Assembly (NCBI RefSeq): GCF_900089495.1
Contig: NZ_LT605203.1
Span: 2,071,621 to 2,135,620, forward strand
Direction of reading: 5' to 3'
Length of the DNA: 64,000 bases
From: Thiomonas sp. X19
GTDB lineage: Bacteria; Pseudomonadota; Gammaproteobacteria; Burkholderiales; Burkholderiaceae_C
Below are positions 49,090 to 58,019 of this stretch, piece by piece (the stretch's first letter is position 1; each line of letters starts with the position of its first letter). Under the pieces are notes generated by a model. It was not told the origin of the DNA, ran no database searches, and worked only from the letters and a program-made list of their open reading frames with translations. The translations under genes were made by a program, and so were the position numbers.

Positions 49090-50511
49090 TCAGAGCAGCT
49101 GCATGCGCTGGTGCAAGGCGGCGTAGTCGGCGGCGTGGCGCACCGGGTAGAAGTCCACCCCCAGGGTCTGGCTGGGCTGGTCGAAGCGCGCAAGAATTTG
49201 CTCCAGCGCATCGATCATCTGGCGTCGATAGGTGGTCAGGCTGGCGCCGCTGATGATGGGCAGCAGCACCGCCAGAACCAGATGGCCTTTGGCCGTTTGC
49301 AGCCGCCACCAGCTGCTTTCCGGCGGCTGCAGGCCGGAGAATTCGTCCAGCACGCTTTCGCTCAGCCGCGCCTGCCCCATCCACAGGGCGCAATAGCTGC
49401 GCAGGCCCGAGGCCTTGTGCAGCGCCGCCAGATGCGCCCATTCCTGCTGCATGCCGATGGGCGATGCCGGCCACACCGCGCGCACATCCTCCACCAGCAG
49501 TTCCAACTGGGTGAAGTCGGCGTAGGACGCGGCCAGCACCTGCAGGCGGCGCAGATTGATGTCGTCGAAAGCCATGAAGGGCATGGTGTGCACCGCCAGC
49601 AGCGCGTCCACCTCCTCGAACAGGTCCAGCCGCAGCGGCGCCGCGAACACCCATTGGTTGTAGTTCGGATCGGCCAGCCCAGCCTGGGCGATGTGGGCGA
49701 TTTCGTGGGTTTCCAGCACATGCTCGATCAGGGGATGCATCGTGTCCAGCCTGGGCAGGTTCTTGCCCAGGCGCGCCACCGGCGTCCAGTGGGCATCGCC
49801 GCTGCGGCGCACGAAGATGCCGGCCTCGATCAGGCGGCAGGCCTGGCTCAGCAGTTGCAGCAGGGCGCCCGGGTCGGGCAGGGCGGCAACGGCGCGACTG
49901 CCGCTCGCCGGCGCGCTGCGCGCCTGCACCAGGCGGCGCCGCAGGTCGAGCAGGGCGTCGCGCAGGGTCATGGGTCGATCGGTGAGCTCCTGCTCCAGCG
50001 TGGCGAGCGACTCCTTCACGACGAACAACCGGCGCTTGGTGCGCTCCAGCCGTGCCGTCAGGTTCCGCTGGATTTCACGGTGGCGCACGGATTGCACCTT
50101 GTAGGCCGAGCCGAACTCGCCGAGGATGAGGCTGACCAGGGCGCCACCGAGAAAAAACTCCCCTGGGAAGATCGCCAGGTCGGGGCTGAGGAACTGGGCC
50201 CACATGCCGCCATACAGCGCCACCCCGAACAGGCCGTAGCCCGCGCCGTAGCGCACCGCGGCGAGCCAGGGCCCGAACCAGATCCAGGGGAAGCCGGCAT
50301 GCAAACCCAAGGGGTCTTGCGGGTTGATGCGCCAGCTCAGGTAAAGCGCCAGTGCCGGCAGGGCTGCGCTCTCCAGCGCGGCGATGAGCCGATCGGCCTG
50401 TGCATTGGGCCGCCAGATGCGCAGCGCCCGCACCAGCCCCAACCAGGGGGATGTGCGCTGCGGTTGCAGCCGGCGCGTGATGCGGGCACGCAGGCGGGCG
50501 ATGCGGCTCAT
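49090..50511 (-). CDS. pelD: Pel regulator/scaffold PelD
   Basis: A 473-residue inner-membrane protein. Transmembrane helices lie at about 42-60, 78-108 and 115-132, followed by a coiled-coil-like segment (140-195), a GAF domain (about 205-330) and a degenerate GGDEF-like domain (about 335-455). In Pseudomonas, PelD activates Pel synthesis when c-di-GMP binds an RxxD motif in the last domain. Here the only RxxD-type match I see is RSGD (236-239), within the GAF domain. The stop codon coincides with the border of a mobile repeat. The assignment rests on architecture and operon position. Confidence 0.9.
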   Translation of the reverse strand: MSRIARLRARITRRLQPQRTSPWLGLVRALRIWRPNAQADRLIAALESAALPALALYLSWRINPQDPLGLHAGFPWIWFGPWLAAVRYGAGYGLFGVALYGGMWAQFLSPDLAIFPGEFFLGGALVSLILGEFGSAYKVQSVRHREIQRNLTARLERTKRRLFVVKESLATLEQELTDRPMTLRDALLDLRRRLVQARSAPASGSRAVAALPDPGALLQLLSQACRLIEAGIFVRRSGDAHWTPVARLGKNLPRLDTMHPLIEHVLETHEIAHIAQAGLADPNYNQWVFAAPLRLDLFEEVDALLAVHTMPFMAFDDINLRRLQVLAASYADFTQLELLVEDVRAVWPASPIGMQQEWAHLAALHKASGLRSYCALWMGQARLSESVLDEFSGLQPPESSWWRLQTAKGHLVLAVLLPIISGASLTTYRRQMIDALEQILARFDQPSQTLGVDFYPVRHAADYAALHQRMQLL

Positions 50512-50567
50512 GGGCGACGGGAATCGGGCGCGGCGCGGGCGCGGGTCAGGATCGGCTCAAGCCCGCA

Positions 50568-51188
50568 TCAGGGGCGTGCCGCCGCCGGGGAGGCAGGGGG
50601 TTCGGCGCCTGGTGCCGCGGACCGATTGCCGGACGCACTGGCGGGCAGCTTGGGCGTGGCCGTGGCCTGCACCTGCAGCCCGCCCAGCAGCGCAGCAATC
50701 TGCGCCTGACCCACCGCGGCCAGCGCCTGGTAACCCCAGCCCGAGCGCGCGCCCGCGGCGGACCACACCACCTGGCCGTTGTTCACGTCGCTGATCTGCA
50801 GGGTCAGCCCCACCGCAGGCTCACTGTCCACCCCGGTCTTGTAGCGCCATTCGGTGACGGTGCCCGACAGCGCGTAGCGCGCCCCCTCGTTGCGGGCCCA
50901 GTCCAGCGTCTGGGTGCTGGAGGCGGCGGGCTGCGCTTCCAGCGGGTTGTCGCTCGGCGCCTGGGGGTAGACCAGCACGTGCGTCAGTCCCTTTTGCCGC
51001 AGCAGCGCCACCGTGATGGCCTGCGCCCGCTCCTGCACCTGCGGCGTTTCGGTGGCGTTGACGAAGGGCAGCACGGCCAGCTTGTCCTGCGCCGCCAGCC
51101 GCAAGGACTGGGTGGGCGTGGACGTGGTGGCGCAGGCGGCCAACAAGAGGCTGAGGCTGGCGGCGATCCAGAAGCGGGTGGCGTGCAT
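50568..51188 (-). CDS. pelC: Pel outer-membrane lipoprotein PelC
   Basis: A 206-residue lipoprotein with signal sequence and lipobox LLAACATT (lipidated Cys near residue 19). PelC forms a dodecameric ring at the inner face of the outer membrane that funnels Pel to the PelB porin. The core includes LAVLPFVNATETPQVQERA and YALSGTVTEWRYKTG. The C-terminal 40 residues are Pro/Ala rich. The start at 51188 was chosen because it begins the signal peptide, and an ATG 17 codons upstream is less likely. It lies 84 bp after pelB. Confidence 0.9.
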   Translation of the reverse strand: MHATRFWIAASLSLLLAACATTSTPTQSLRLAAQDKLAVLPFVNATETPQVQERAQAITVALLRQKGLTHVLVYPQAPSDNPLEAQPAASSTQTLDWARNEGARYALSGTVTEWRYKTGVDSEPAVGLTLQISDVNNGQVVWSAAGARSGWGYQALAAVGQAQIAALLGGLQVQATATPKLPASASGNRSAAPGAEPPASPAAARP

Positions 51189-51272
51189 GGCGGACTCCTG
51201 ATGAAATGGGCGGTGGGCGCGTATGTCGGTGCGGGTCATGTCGGGGTGCGGTGGACGGGGGGCGGGTTGCGA

Positions 51273-54200
51273 TCAGGGGCCGAACCAGATGCGGTATTGC
51301 AAACTCCATTGCCGCACCAGCCCCGTGGTGTTTTGTTGGCGTTGATAGTGCACGGAGAGCTGGTCGCCGCCGAACACCGGGCCCTGCAGCCCGAGGTCGA
51401 CGCCGGTGGTGTTGCCGAGCCGGCGCGAACGCAGCAAGTCCAACTCGCCGAAGGGCAGCCAGTGCGCACTGTAGCGGTCTGCCACGAGTTGGTTGAAGGC
51501 GAAACCCACGCCCACGGCGTCGTCGCCGGCGGGAACGAAAAAGCCGGCCGCGGGCGGCAGCCCGCTCGGGTCGATGCCGGCGTAAGACGGCTGCGGCGCG
51601 CCCGTGGCGCTGAACTGGTTGCTGTAGCCCAGCAGCTTCAAGGCCAGATCGGGCTCGCCCTGGCGCAGCCACACACCGGCCTGCGCCTGCAGGCTGCGAC
51701 CCGAGCCGAGGCTGTCGCCCTGGCGGGTGGAATACTCCGCCACGCTCTGGCTGACGCTGGCCCAGAAGCGGCCGACGTTCTTGCTCAGGCTGATCTGCAG
51801 GCGATTGCGCCGCCCGGCCACCAGCAGCGCGCCGGTTTCATCGGCCACGGCGTGGCGTTGCAACTGGGCCTGCGCCTGCACCCCGCCGGGCAGTGGAAAG
51901 GCGGCGTCGAGTTGCAGCGGCGTGATGCTTCCCAGCGCGCTGTTATGGCCGAGGCTGGCGCCCAGATGCAGCGCACCGTCGTGCCATTGCAGGCCGGCCT
52001 GGGCATCGCGCCACTGGCCGGGCAGGCCGGTGATGATGCTGGCATCGCGGCTGGACAGGTGCTGCCTGCTCACGCCGAGTTGCAGCTTCAGGCGCGGGGT
52101 CAGGGTGAGGCTTTGCTGCAGGATCGGCCCATCGCGCTGCACGGCATCGGTCTGCTGGCTGGCGTAGCGCACGGTGCTGCGATCCGCCAGGTCGAGGTGT
52201 CGTTGCGCGTTCTGTTGCGCCAGCGCCTGCAGCGCGGCGCTGGCGCGGCCTTGCGCCGCGGCCTGCTCCAAGGCCTGGTCGGCCTGCGCCAGGGCTTGCA
52301 TCGGGTGGCCGGCAGCGCGCAGCGCCTCGGCGCGGTCGATCGCATCGAGCCGCTCGCCGGCGCCCTGGTCGAGCAGGCGGCGCACCTGCTCGCGGTCGCC
52401 CTCTTGCAGCGCGATTTGCAGCGCCACCGATTGCCGGTCCGCCGGGCTGAGCACGGCGCGCGCCAGCCACCAGCGCGCCGGGGCCGTGGTGTCGAGTCGC
52501 AGCAGCCAGTCGGCGATGGCGGCATCCGCCTGCCGTTCGTGCTGCAGTTCCTGGCGCTGCCCTTGCTGCGCCGACGCGGGCGCCGCGCCAGTCCTGCCGG
52601 GCCGCAGCCGGGCCCGCAACATGGCGATGAGTTGTTGCTGCCGCTGCACCGAAGTGCGGCCCGGGGACAGGCGCAATGCGGCCAGCAAATGATCGAGCGA
52701 TATGGCCGTTCCCGGCTTGCCAGCCGCCGACTGCGGCGGCGGCTGGCGCAGCAACTGCCAGGCCTGGTCATAGACCACGCGGGCGCGGGCGTCGTCGCCG
52801 GCCCGGCTGAGCAGGTCGGCGGCATTCATCAGCCACAGCGGGTCGTGCCGCTTGCGCGGGTAGAACTGGGCATTGAGCTGCAGCGCCAGCGGCAAATCGC
52901 CCAGCGCCTGGGCGGCGGCGGCCAGCACCTCCTGGCCGTCGGTCCTGCCGCGAAGCTGGGGCGCGTAACGCTCGAAAGCGCGGCGGAGTTCGCTGCGCCG
53001 GTTCATGTCGAGCAGCATCCAGAGCAGGGTGATCTGGTCGTCGCGGTTGTTCGGTGCCAGGCGCACGGCGGTGCGCGAATCGGCCAGCGCCTCGTCACGC
53101 CGGCCCAGCGCCTGCCAGACCTGCGCGCGCGCCGCATACACCCGCGCGTCTTGCCGCAGCGCCGCGCCCACCTCGCCTTGCATCACGGTGCGCTGCCAGC
53201 GCTGCAAACCGCTCAGGCTGGGCAGCTTGACCAGCGCCTGCAGCCATTGCAAGGCCAGCTCCTTGTGCGGCGCGGTCTGCCAGGCCTGGGGCAACAGCGC
53301 CAGCGCCGCGGCCGGGCCATGCAGACGCTGGGTGAGGACGATGAAGCGCTCCACCTGGTAGGGCTTCATGTGACGGCGCAGCGCCGGTGTGTCCCACAGC
53401 GTGGCGTAGGCAGCCAGCGCCGGGGCGGATTGGCCGAGATCCCAGTCGAGGTCGGCCAGCAGCCCCTGCCGAGTGGCGCGCAGATCGTCCGGCCCCAACG
53501 CCTGCTGGGATTGCTCCAGCACGCTGCGGGCCGTCTCGAACGCGCCGGTTTGCAACAGCGCCAGCGCGTCGTCGATGCTGGCGCGCAAGTCCAGCGCCTT
53601 GAGCTTCAGTCCCTGGGCATAGGCCGCCAGCGACGCCTGGGTCTCCCCCAGGTTGCCGAGCAGCCAGGCCAGCGCACCGAACAGTTGCGGGTGCGCCGGT
53701 GCCGCCAGCCGCAGCACCGCCGCCGCCTGCTGGGGATACCCCTGGTTTTCCAGCGCCTGGGCGTATTGCAGCCAGTCATTGGCCCGCATGCCACCCTGGC
53801 GGGCGCGGGCTTCCCAGTAGGCGATCTGGCCGCTGGACGAGGACAGCATGCCGGCCAGGCGGCGCACATTGCTCAGCGCCTCGGCGGTGATGCGCTGACG
53901 CAGCAGGGCCATCCATTGCTGCATGGTGGCGTCGGGCTGGCCGCTCCATTCCAGCACCTGGGCGCGCCGCTCTTCCCAGACGCGGCGCCGGCCGGGCGCT
54001 TGTGCCGCTGGCGTGGCGCCGGTGCCGGCGAGCACGGCGTTGGCCAGATGCAGTGCGCCGGGCAAGTCGCCGTCGGCCAGCAGCAGGCGCCAGGCCAGTT
54101 CGGCTTGAGCCGGGCTCAGGGCATGGCCGAGTTGGGCAGGGCTGGCGCGCAGATCAACGGCCTGGCCCAGCCAGTGCAGCGCGGCACGCGCGTGGTCGGC

Positions 54201-55007
54201 GGCCAGCGCCAGTTGCACCAGGCTCCAGGCCAGGGCCGGGTCGGGCGGCAGCTTGCGGGCCTGCGCCGCAACTTCGGCATAAGCCAGCTTGGCATCGCCA
54301 GCGGCCAGCAGCACCTGCGCCGCCTGCTGCAGCAGGACGCGTTGCTGGGCCTGGGCTGGCGCTGCCGGCAACGAGGCGAACAGCACTTGCGCCGCCAGCC
54401 GGTATTCGCCCAGCCCCAGCAACAGCCGTGCGGCATCTTGCGCGGCGCTCGGCGGCAGCGGGGTGAAGCGCAAGGCCAGCGGCGCCAGCCGCCGTACGGT
54501 GGCGGGTTCGTCCAGCCCCTGCAGCAACAGCAGGGTGGAGCGCCAATCGTTGAAGTTGGCGGGCGTGGCGCGGCCGAGCAAGCCGGCCAGCGCGCTGCGC
54601 GCCTGCTGCGCCAGCGCGGTGTCGTGCCGGGCGCGGGCATCGAACCAGATGCGTTTCCAGATCAGCAGCCGCAGCGCGTCGGCCTTCGGTTCGGCGCCGA
54701 GGGGCTCGAGCGCGGCGAGGGCCTGCTGCGGTTTGCCGATGCTGATGTAGCGCTGTGCCAGCAGCAGGCGCAGGTCGGCATCGTGGCCCTGCAGGCGCAG
54801 CAGATGCTGCAGGTAGTCGATGGCCAGCCCGGTGTCCTGCGTGCTGCGCAGCAGTTGCAGCAGTTCGCGCCCGGGCCACATCAGCGTCAGGGTGGCGGCA
54901 CCCATCAGCGCCAGGCCCAGCAGGGTGCCGCGTGGAAACAGCCGGCTGCGCCCGGGGTCATCGGGCGCGACCGAGAGCTGCCGATGCGGACGGGGCTTGC
55001 GTGGCAT
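51273..55007 (-). CDS. pelB: Pel secretion porin PelB (TPR and beta-barrel)
   Basis: A 1244-residue protein. A short cytoplasmic N-terminus and one transmembrane helix (about 28-47) are followed by a very long TPR superhelix (about 70-880), which binds PelA and guides the polymer. The C-terminal region (about 900-1244) is rich in alternating strands and ends in RQWSLQYRIWFGP with a penultimate aromatic, typical of an outer-membrane beta-barrel. The ATG at 55007 overlaps the pelA stop (TGATG-type). The length is close to Pseudomonas PelB (about 1190). Confidence 0.93.
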   Translation of the reverse strand: MPRKPRPHRQLSVAPDDPGRSRLFPRGTLLGLALMGAATLTLMWPGRELLQLLRSTQDTGLAIDYLQHLLRLQGHDADLRLLLAQRYISIGKPQQALAALEPLGAEPKADALRLLIWKRIWFDARARHDTALAQQARSALAGLLGRATPANFNDWRSTLLLLQGLDEPATVRRLAPLALRFTPLPPSAAQDAARLLLGLGEYRLAAQVLFASLPAAPAQAQQRVLLQQAAQVLLAAGDAKLAYAEVAAQARKLPPDPALAWSLVQLALAADHARAALHWLGQAVDLRASPAQLGHALSPAQAELAWRLLLADGDLPGALHLANAVLAGTGATPAAQAPGRRRVWEERRAQVLEWSGQPDATMQQWMALLRQRITAEALSNVRRLAGMLSSSSGQIAYWEARARQGGMRANDWLQYAQALENQGYPQQAAAVLRLAAPAHPQLFGALAWLLGNLGETQASLAAYAQGLKLKALDLRASIDDALALLQTGAFETARSVLEQSQQALGPDDLRATRQGLLADLDWDLGQSAPALAAYATLWDTPALRRHMKPYQVERFIVLTQRLHGPAAALALLPQAWQTAPHKELALQWLQALVKLPSLSGLQRWQRTVMQGEVGAALRQDARVYAARAQVWQALGRRDEALADSRTAVRLAPNNRDDQITLLWMLLDMNRRSELRRAFERYAPQLRGRTDGQEVLAAAAQALGDLPLALQLNAQFYPRKRHDPLWLMNAADLLSRAGDDARARVVYDQAWQLLRQPPPQSAAGKPGTAISLDHLLAALRLSPGRTSVQRQQQLIAMLRARLRPGRTGAAPASAQQGQRQELQHERQADAAIADWLLRLDTTAPARWWLARAVLSPADRQSVALQIALQEGDREQVRRLLDQGAGERLDAIDRAEALRAAGHPMQALAQADQALEQAAAQGRASAALQALAQQNAQRHLDLADRSTVRYASQQTDAVQRDGPILQQSLTLTPRLKLQLGVSRQHLSSRDASIITGLPGQWRDAQAGLQWHDGALHLGASLGHNSALGSITPLQLDAAFPLPGGVQAQAQLQRHAVADETGALLVAGRRNRLQISLSKNVGRFWASVSQSVAEYSTRQGDSLGSGRSLQAQAGVWLRQGEPDLALKLLGYSNQFSATGAPQPSYAGIDPSGLPPAAGFFVPAGDDAVGVGFAFNQLVADRYSAHWLPFGELDLLRSRRLGNTTGVDLGLQGPVFGGDQLSVHYQRQQNTTGLVRQWSLQYRIWFGP

Positions 55008-57901
55008 CAGGCCTGAGGCAGCAGGCGCAGCGTGGCGCCCGGTTTGGTGCTGCTGACACGGACCTGCCCGGCGTCGCGCTGCATCTGGGTGCCGGGCTCG
55101 ACCATGAGGCGCCAGCCGGGCGGCAGCGCGAGGCTGGCCTGCAGCGGCACATGGCCGGCGAGTTGCAGCAGCCAGCCGCCGCCGGGCAGCGGCTCGAAGC
55201 GGCTGATGTCGGCGTTGGCGTCGATGAGATAGGGCAGCGCGGGCAACCCTGGCTGCGGCGCGGCCGAGGCGGCCGAGGCCGCCGCCGCGCCCAGCACGAC
55301 CTGGTCGGCGCTGGCATGCAGGTAACGCATGCCGGCATGGCTGGTGTGACCGGCAAGGTTGGTACTGACGCGCAGATCGGGCGCCGGGGCGCTCTCGGGC
55401 TGGCGCCATTGGCGCAGGCTAGGTTCGGCGCGCAGGCGCCAGGCGCCGCCCAGCGTGCGTGCCACCGTGGCACGGCGCCAGGCCAGCACGCTTTGCGCAT
55501 ACTGCAGGCCGAAGATGGGATGGCTGGGCTGGCGCGTGGCCCAGTCCAGCACCTTGTGCAGGCTCACGGCGCCGGCCTGTTTGGTGACGATGTAGGGATG
55601 GAAATACACGTCCAGCGCCTTGAGCCGTCGCGGGCTGTCGGTCATCTGGTAGGTCTCGATGGCGCGCTCGAAGCCGAAGTAGGGGCCGGTCCAGTTGTGG
55701 GTGTAGCTTTCCTCGTTGGACAGCGCGGCGTACACCTGAAAGTCGCGCCCCTTGGGGATGCCCATGGGCCAGACTGCGGAGAGGGTGGGCTTGCTGCGCG
55801 TGATGGTGGCGCCGCCGCCGTTGATGTTGTGCATGCCCACCGCATAGCTGAGCGCCACGGCCTTGTTCGGCGGGTTGCAGTCGCCGGGCCAGAGCAGCAT
55901 ATTGCAGGGCTTGCCCGGCGGGCACAGCTTGGTCTGGATGAACTCGCGCGCGCCGACGACCTCGGTCTCGGTGCTGAACGTGTAGTTCGGCACCGGCAGG
56001 TAGTTGCCGTAAGGAAGTGCCTTGCTGGTCTGGCCGAGGCTGTGCTCTGCGCTCGCCAGCACCCAGTCGAACGGGTGGCTCCAGGTGTGGCTGCCCACCT
56101 CCACATGCGGCAGCGCGAACATGCGCCGCGCCCAGAGCTGCGCCTGGCTGGCGGTGGCCGGATACAGGCCTTCATGGCTGATCTCGGCAATGATGACCGA
56201 GGCCAGCGTGGGCGTGCGGTACTTGTCCAGGAACTCGGTGACCAGCACTTCGCAGGCCAGCGGCGAGCCGGGCCGTTCGCAGGCGTTGACGAAGCCGTCG
56301 CCATCGAAATGCACGAAAAACGCCCGCCTCCCGGTGCGGGTGGTGATGTCGGGCATGGGGGCGCCGCCCACGCGCAGCGCGGCGCGGAAAAACGCGAACG
56401 GCTCGATCGACCAGCGCGTGCCGCTGTCGCCCGGCAGGTTGAAGACGCCGAAGCTGCCCAGCGCGTAGCCGCCCCAGGGGGTGATGGCAGCGCCGTCCAT
56501 GCTCTGGCCGTCGCTGCCGCTGGCGCGCAGCCACACCTGGCTGCCGGCGCCCGCGTCGAGCCGCATGGTGTCCCCCGCCGCCAGCAGCGGGATGATTTCG
56601 CCGTTCGGCGTGCCGGGCTGGCGCTGCAAGCGGAGCGGCCCCGGCAGGTTGCCCTGCCCCGGCCGCAGACCGAACAGCGCCAGCACCGAGACATCGGTCT
56701 GGCCGAGGATGGCCACCGGCACGCCCTCGTCCCTGGCCCGGCGCAGCAGGTCGCGCGCGGCGTCGGGCACATCGCTGCGGTCGGACCACAGCACCACGCC
56801 GGCGTAACGCCCGGCCAAGGGCTCGGTGATGGTGGGCGCCCCCATGTAGCGGTATTCCGGCACCAGCCCGAGGTCTTCCAGCGGCATGGCGCCATAGAGG
56901 TGGGCGCTCTGGTTGAGCAGATCGGGGCTGTCGCCCTGCGCGCTGGAATGCAGCAGCAGCACGCGGCGCGGCTGCAATTCCACCGTGCCCACGCCCAGGC
57001 TGTGCAGCGCCGGGTCGGCCACCCAGGGGATGAGGCCGGCGGCGGCGATCTGCTGCGCCGTCTGCCGTGCCAGCTCGCGCTGGTCGGCGGCCACGTAGTC
57101 GATGGCGATTCCCGGCAGCTTGTAGCGGGCGCGCAGCTCGGCGAAGCGGTCGAGCAGCCACTGGCGGTCTTGCGGCGGCACGTCGACATGGCGCTTGCTG
57201 CTCGCGTTCCAGCCGCGATAGAGCGACTCGGCCGCAACCGCCAGCGTGGCGCCGGCGAGGCTTGCGTCCATCAGCTCGAAGCCGCGATTGGGCAGCAAAC
57301 GCATGCCGGGAAACGCCGCCAGCAAACCCTGCAGCGTGGCGCGCAACGCGGCGGCTTGTTGCTGGCGCTCGGCGTCGGTCGTCGCCAGCAGTTGGTAGGA
57401 GTCCAGCGTGTCGAGGAAAAACGCGCGAAAGCCTGCCTGCCACAAGGGTTGCACGATGCGCTGCTGCAGGAATTGCGGCCAGCCTGCGGCGGTCTGGTCG
57501 ATCACCCGCGAGCCCCAGTCGGGGTTGTTGGCGGGCAGCCAGGCTTTCGGGATGTCGGCGTAATACGGACGGTTGGGCTGCACTTCGCCCACTGACACAT
57601 AGGCGATGGCCAGGGTCTGGGGCGCCAAGGTGCGCACCACCTCGGGGTCTTGCGCCAGTGCGTTCGCGGGCTCCAGCACGGCCCAGTCGAAGGCGCGCAG
57701 GTCGTCCAACGGAATCCGGCCGCCGTAGTAGAAGGCCACGGCGGGGGCACCAGCCGGATGTGCAGGATCAGCCGTCAGGGTCGCGGGGTTTGCCGTCGCG
57801 CTCAGCCCCATGCCCAGCAGCCCCGCCCCTGCGGCGCGTGCCAGCAGACGGTCGAGCAGCGGGCTTGGCGGCAGGGTTTGAAGAAATTGGCGGCGTTTCA
57901 T
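55007..57901 (-). CDS. pelA: Pel deacetylase/hydrolase PelA
   Basis: A 964-residue periplasmic modification enzyme that deacetylates and trims Pel. The N-terminal TIM-barrel hydrolase domain (about 50-300) keeps a likely catalytic Glu225 in AAESLYRGW. A Rossmann-like domain (about 310-440) follows. The deacetylase domain has FVHFDGDGF (Asp533, Asp535) and VGSHTWSHPFDW (His605, His609), each about five positions after its Pseudomonas counterpart, and a C-terminal beta-rich domain completes it. The N-terminus KRRQFLQTL resembles a twin-arginine signal. Start codon and length fit the family. Confidence 0.95.
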   Translation of the reverse strand: MKRRQFLQTLPPSPLLDRLLARAAGAGLLGMGLSATANPATLTADPAHPAGAPAVAFYYGGRIPLDDLRAFDWAVLEPANALAQDPEVVRTLAPQTLAIAYVSVGEVQPNRPYYADIPKAWLPANNPDWGSRVIDQTAAGWPQFLQQRIVQPLWQAGFRAFFLDTLDSYQLLATTDAERQQQAAALRATLQGLLAAFPGMRLLPNRGFELMDASLAGATLAVAAESLYRGWNASSKRHVDVPPQDRQWLLDRFAELRARYKLPGIAIDYVAADQRELARQTAQQIAAAGLIPWVADPALHSLGVGTVELQPRRVLLLHSSAQGDSPDLLNQSAHLYGAMPLEDLGLVPEYRYMGAPTITEPLAGRYAGVVLWSDRSDVPDAARDLLRRARDEGVPVAILGQTDVSVLALFGLRPGQGNLPGPLRLQRQPGTPNGEIIPLLAAGDTMRLDAGAGSQVWLRASGSDGQSMDGAAITPWGGYALGSFGVFNLPGDSGTRWSIEPFAFFRAALRVGGAPMPDITTRTGRRAFFVHFDGDGFVNACERPGSPLACEVLVTEFLDKYRTPTLASVIIAEISHEGLYPATASQAQLWARRMFALPHVEVGSHTWSHPFDWVLASAEHSLGQTSKALPYGNYLPVPNYTFSTETEVVGAREFIQTKLCPPGKPCNMLLWPGDCNPPNKAVALSYAVGMHNINGGGATITRSKPTLSAVWPMGIPKGRDFQVYAALSNEESYTHNWTGPYFGFERAIETYQMTDSPRRLKALDVYFHPYIVTKQAGAVSLHKVLDWATRQPSHPIFGLQYAQSVLAWRRATVARTLGGAWRLRAEPSLRQWRQPESAPAPDLRVSTNLAGHTSHAGMRYLHASADQVVLGAAAASAASAAPQPGLPALPYLIDANADISRFEPLPGGGWLLQLAGHVPLQASLALPPGWRLMVEPGTQMQRDAGQVRVSSTKPGATLRLLPQA

Positions 57902-58019
57902 GGTGGGCAGACCAGCTGGCGTGTGACAACACCGGATTGTCCGGCAGTTGCCTGCCTGTGACAGCCTGCAGTCTCAAGTCTGCGGCCGAACATCGCGAAT
58001 TCATTGAGTTTTGTGGTTT

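Noticed and set aside
50979..55016. A 1345-codon open frame on the plus strand opposite pelB and pelC
   Set aside because: It is the complement of pelB with Gln/Arg/Gly-rich nonsense composition and no domain. High GC content suppresses stop codons in this frame.
54755..57595. A 946-codon plus-strand open frame opposite pelA
   Set aside because: It is antisense to the well-conserved pelA, with no recognisable motif.
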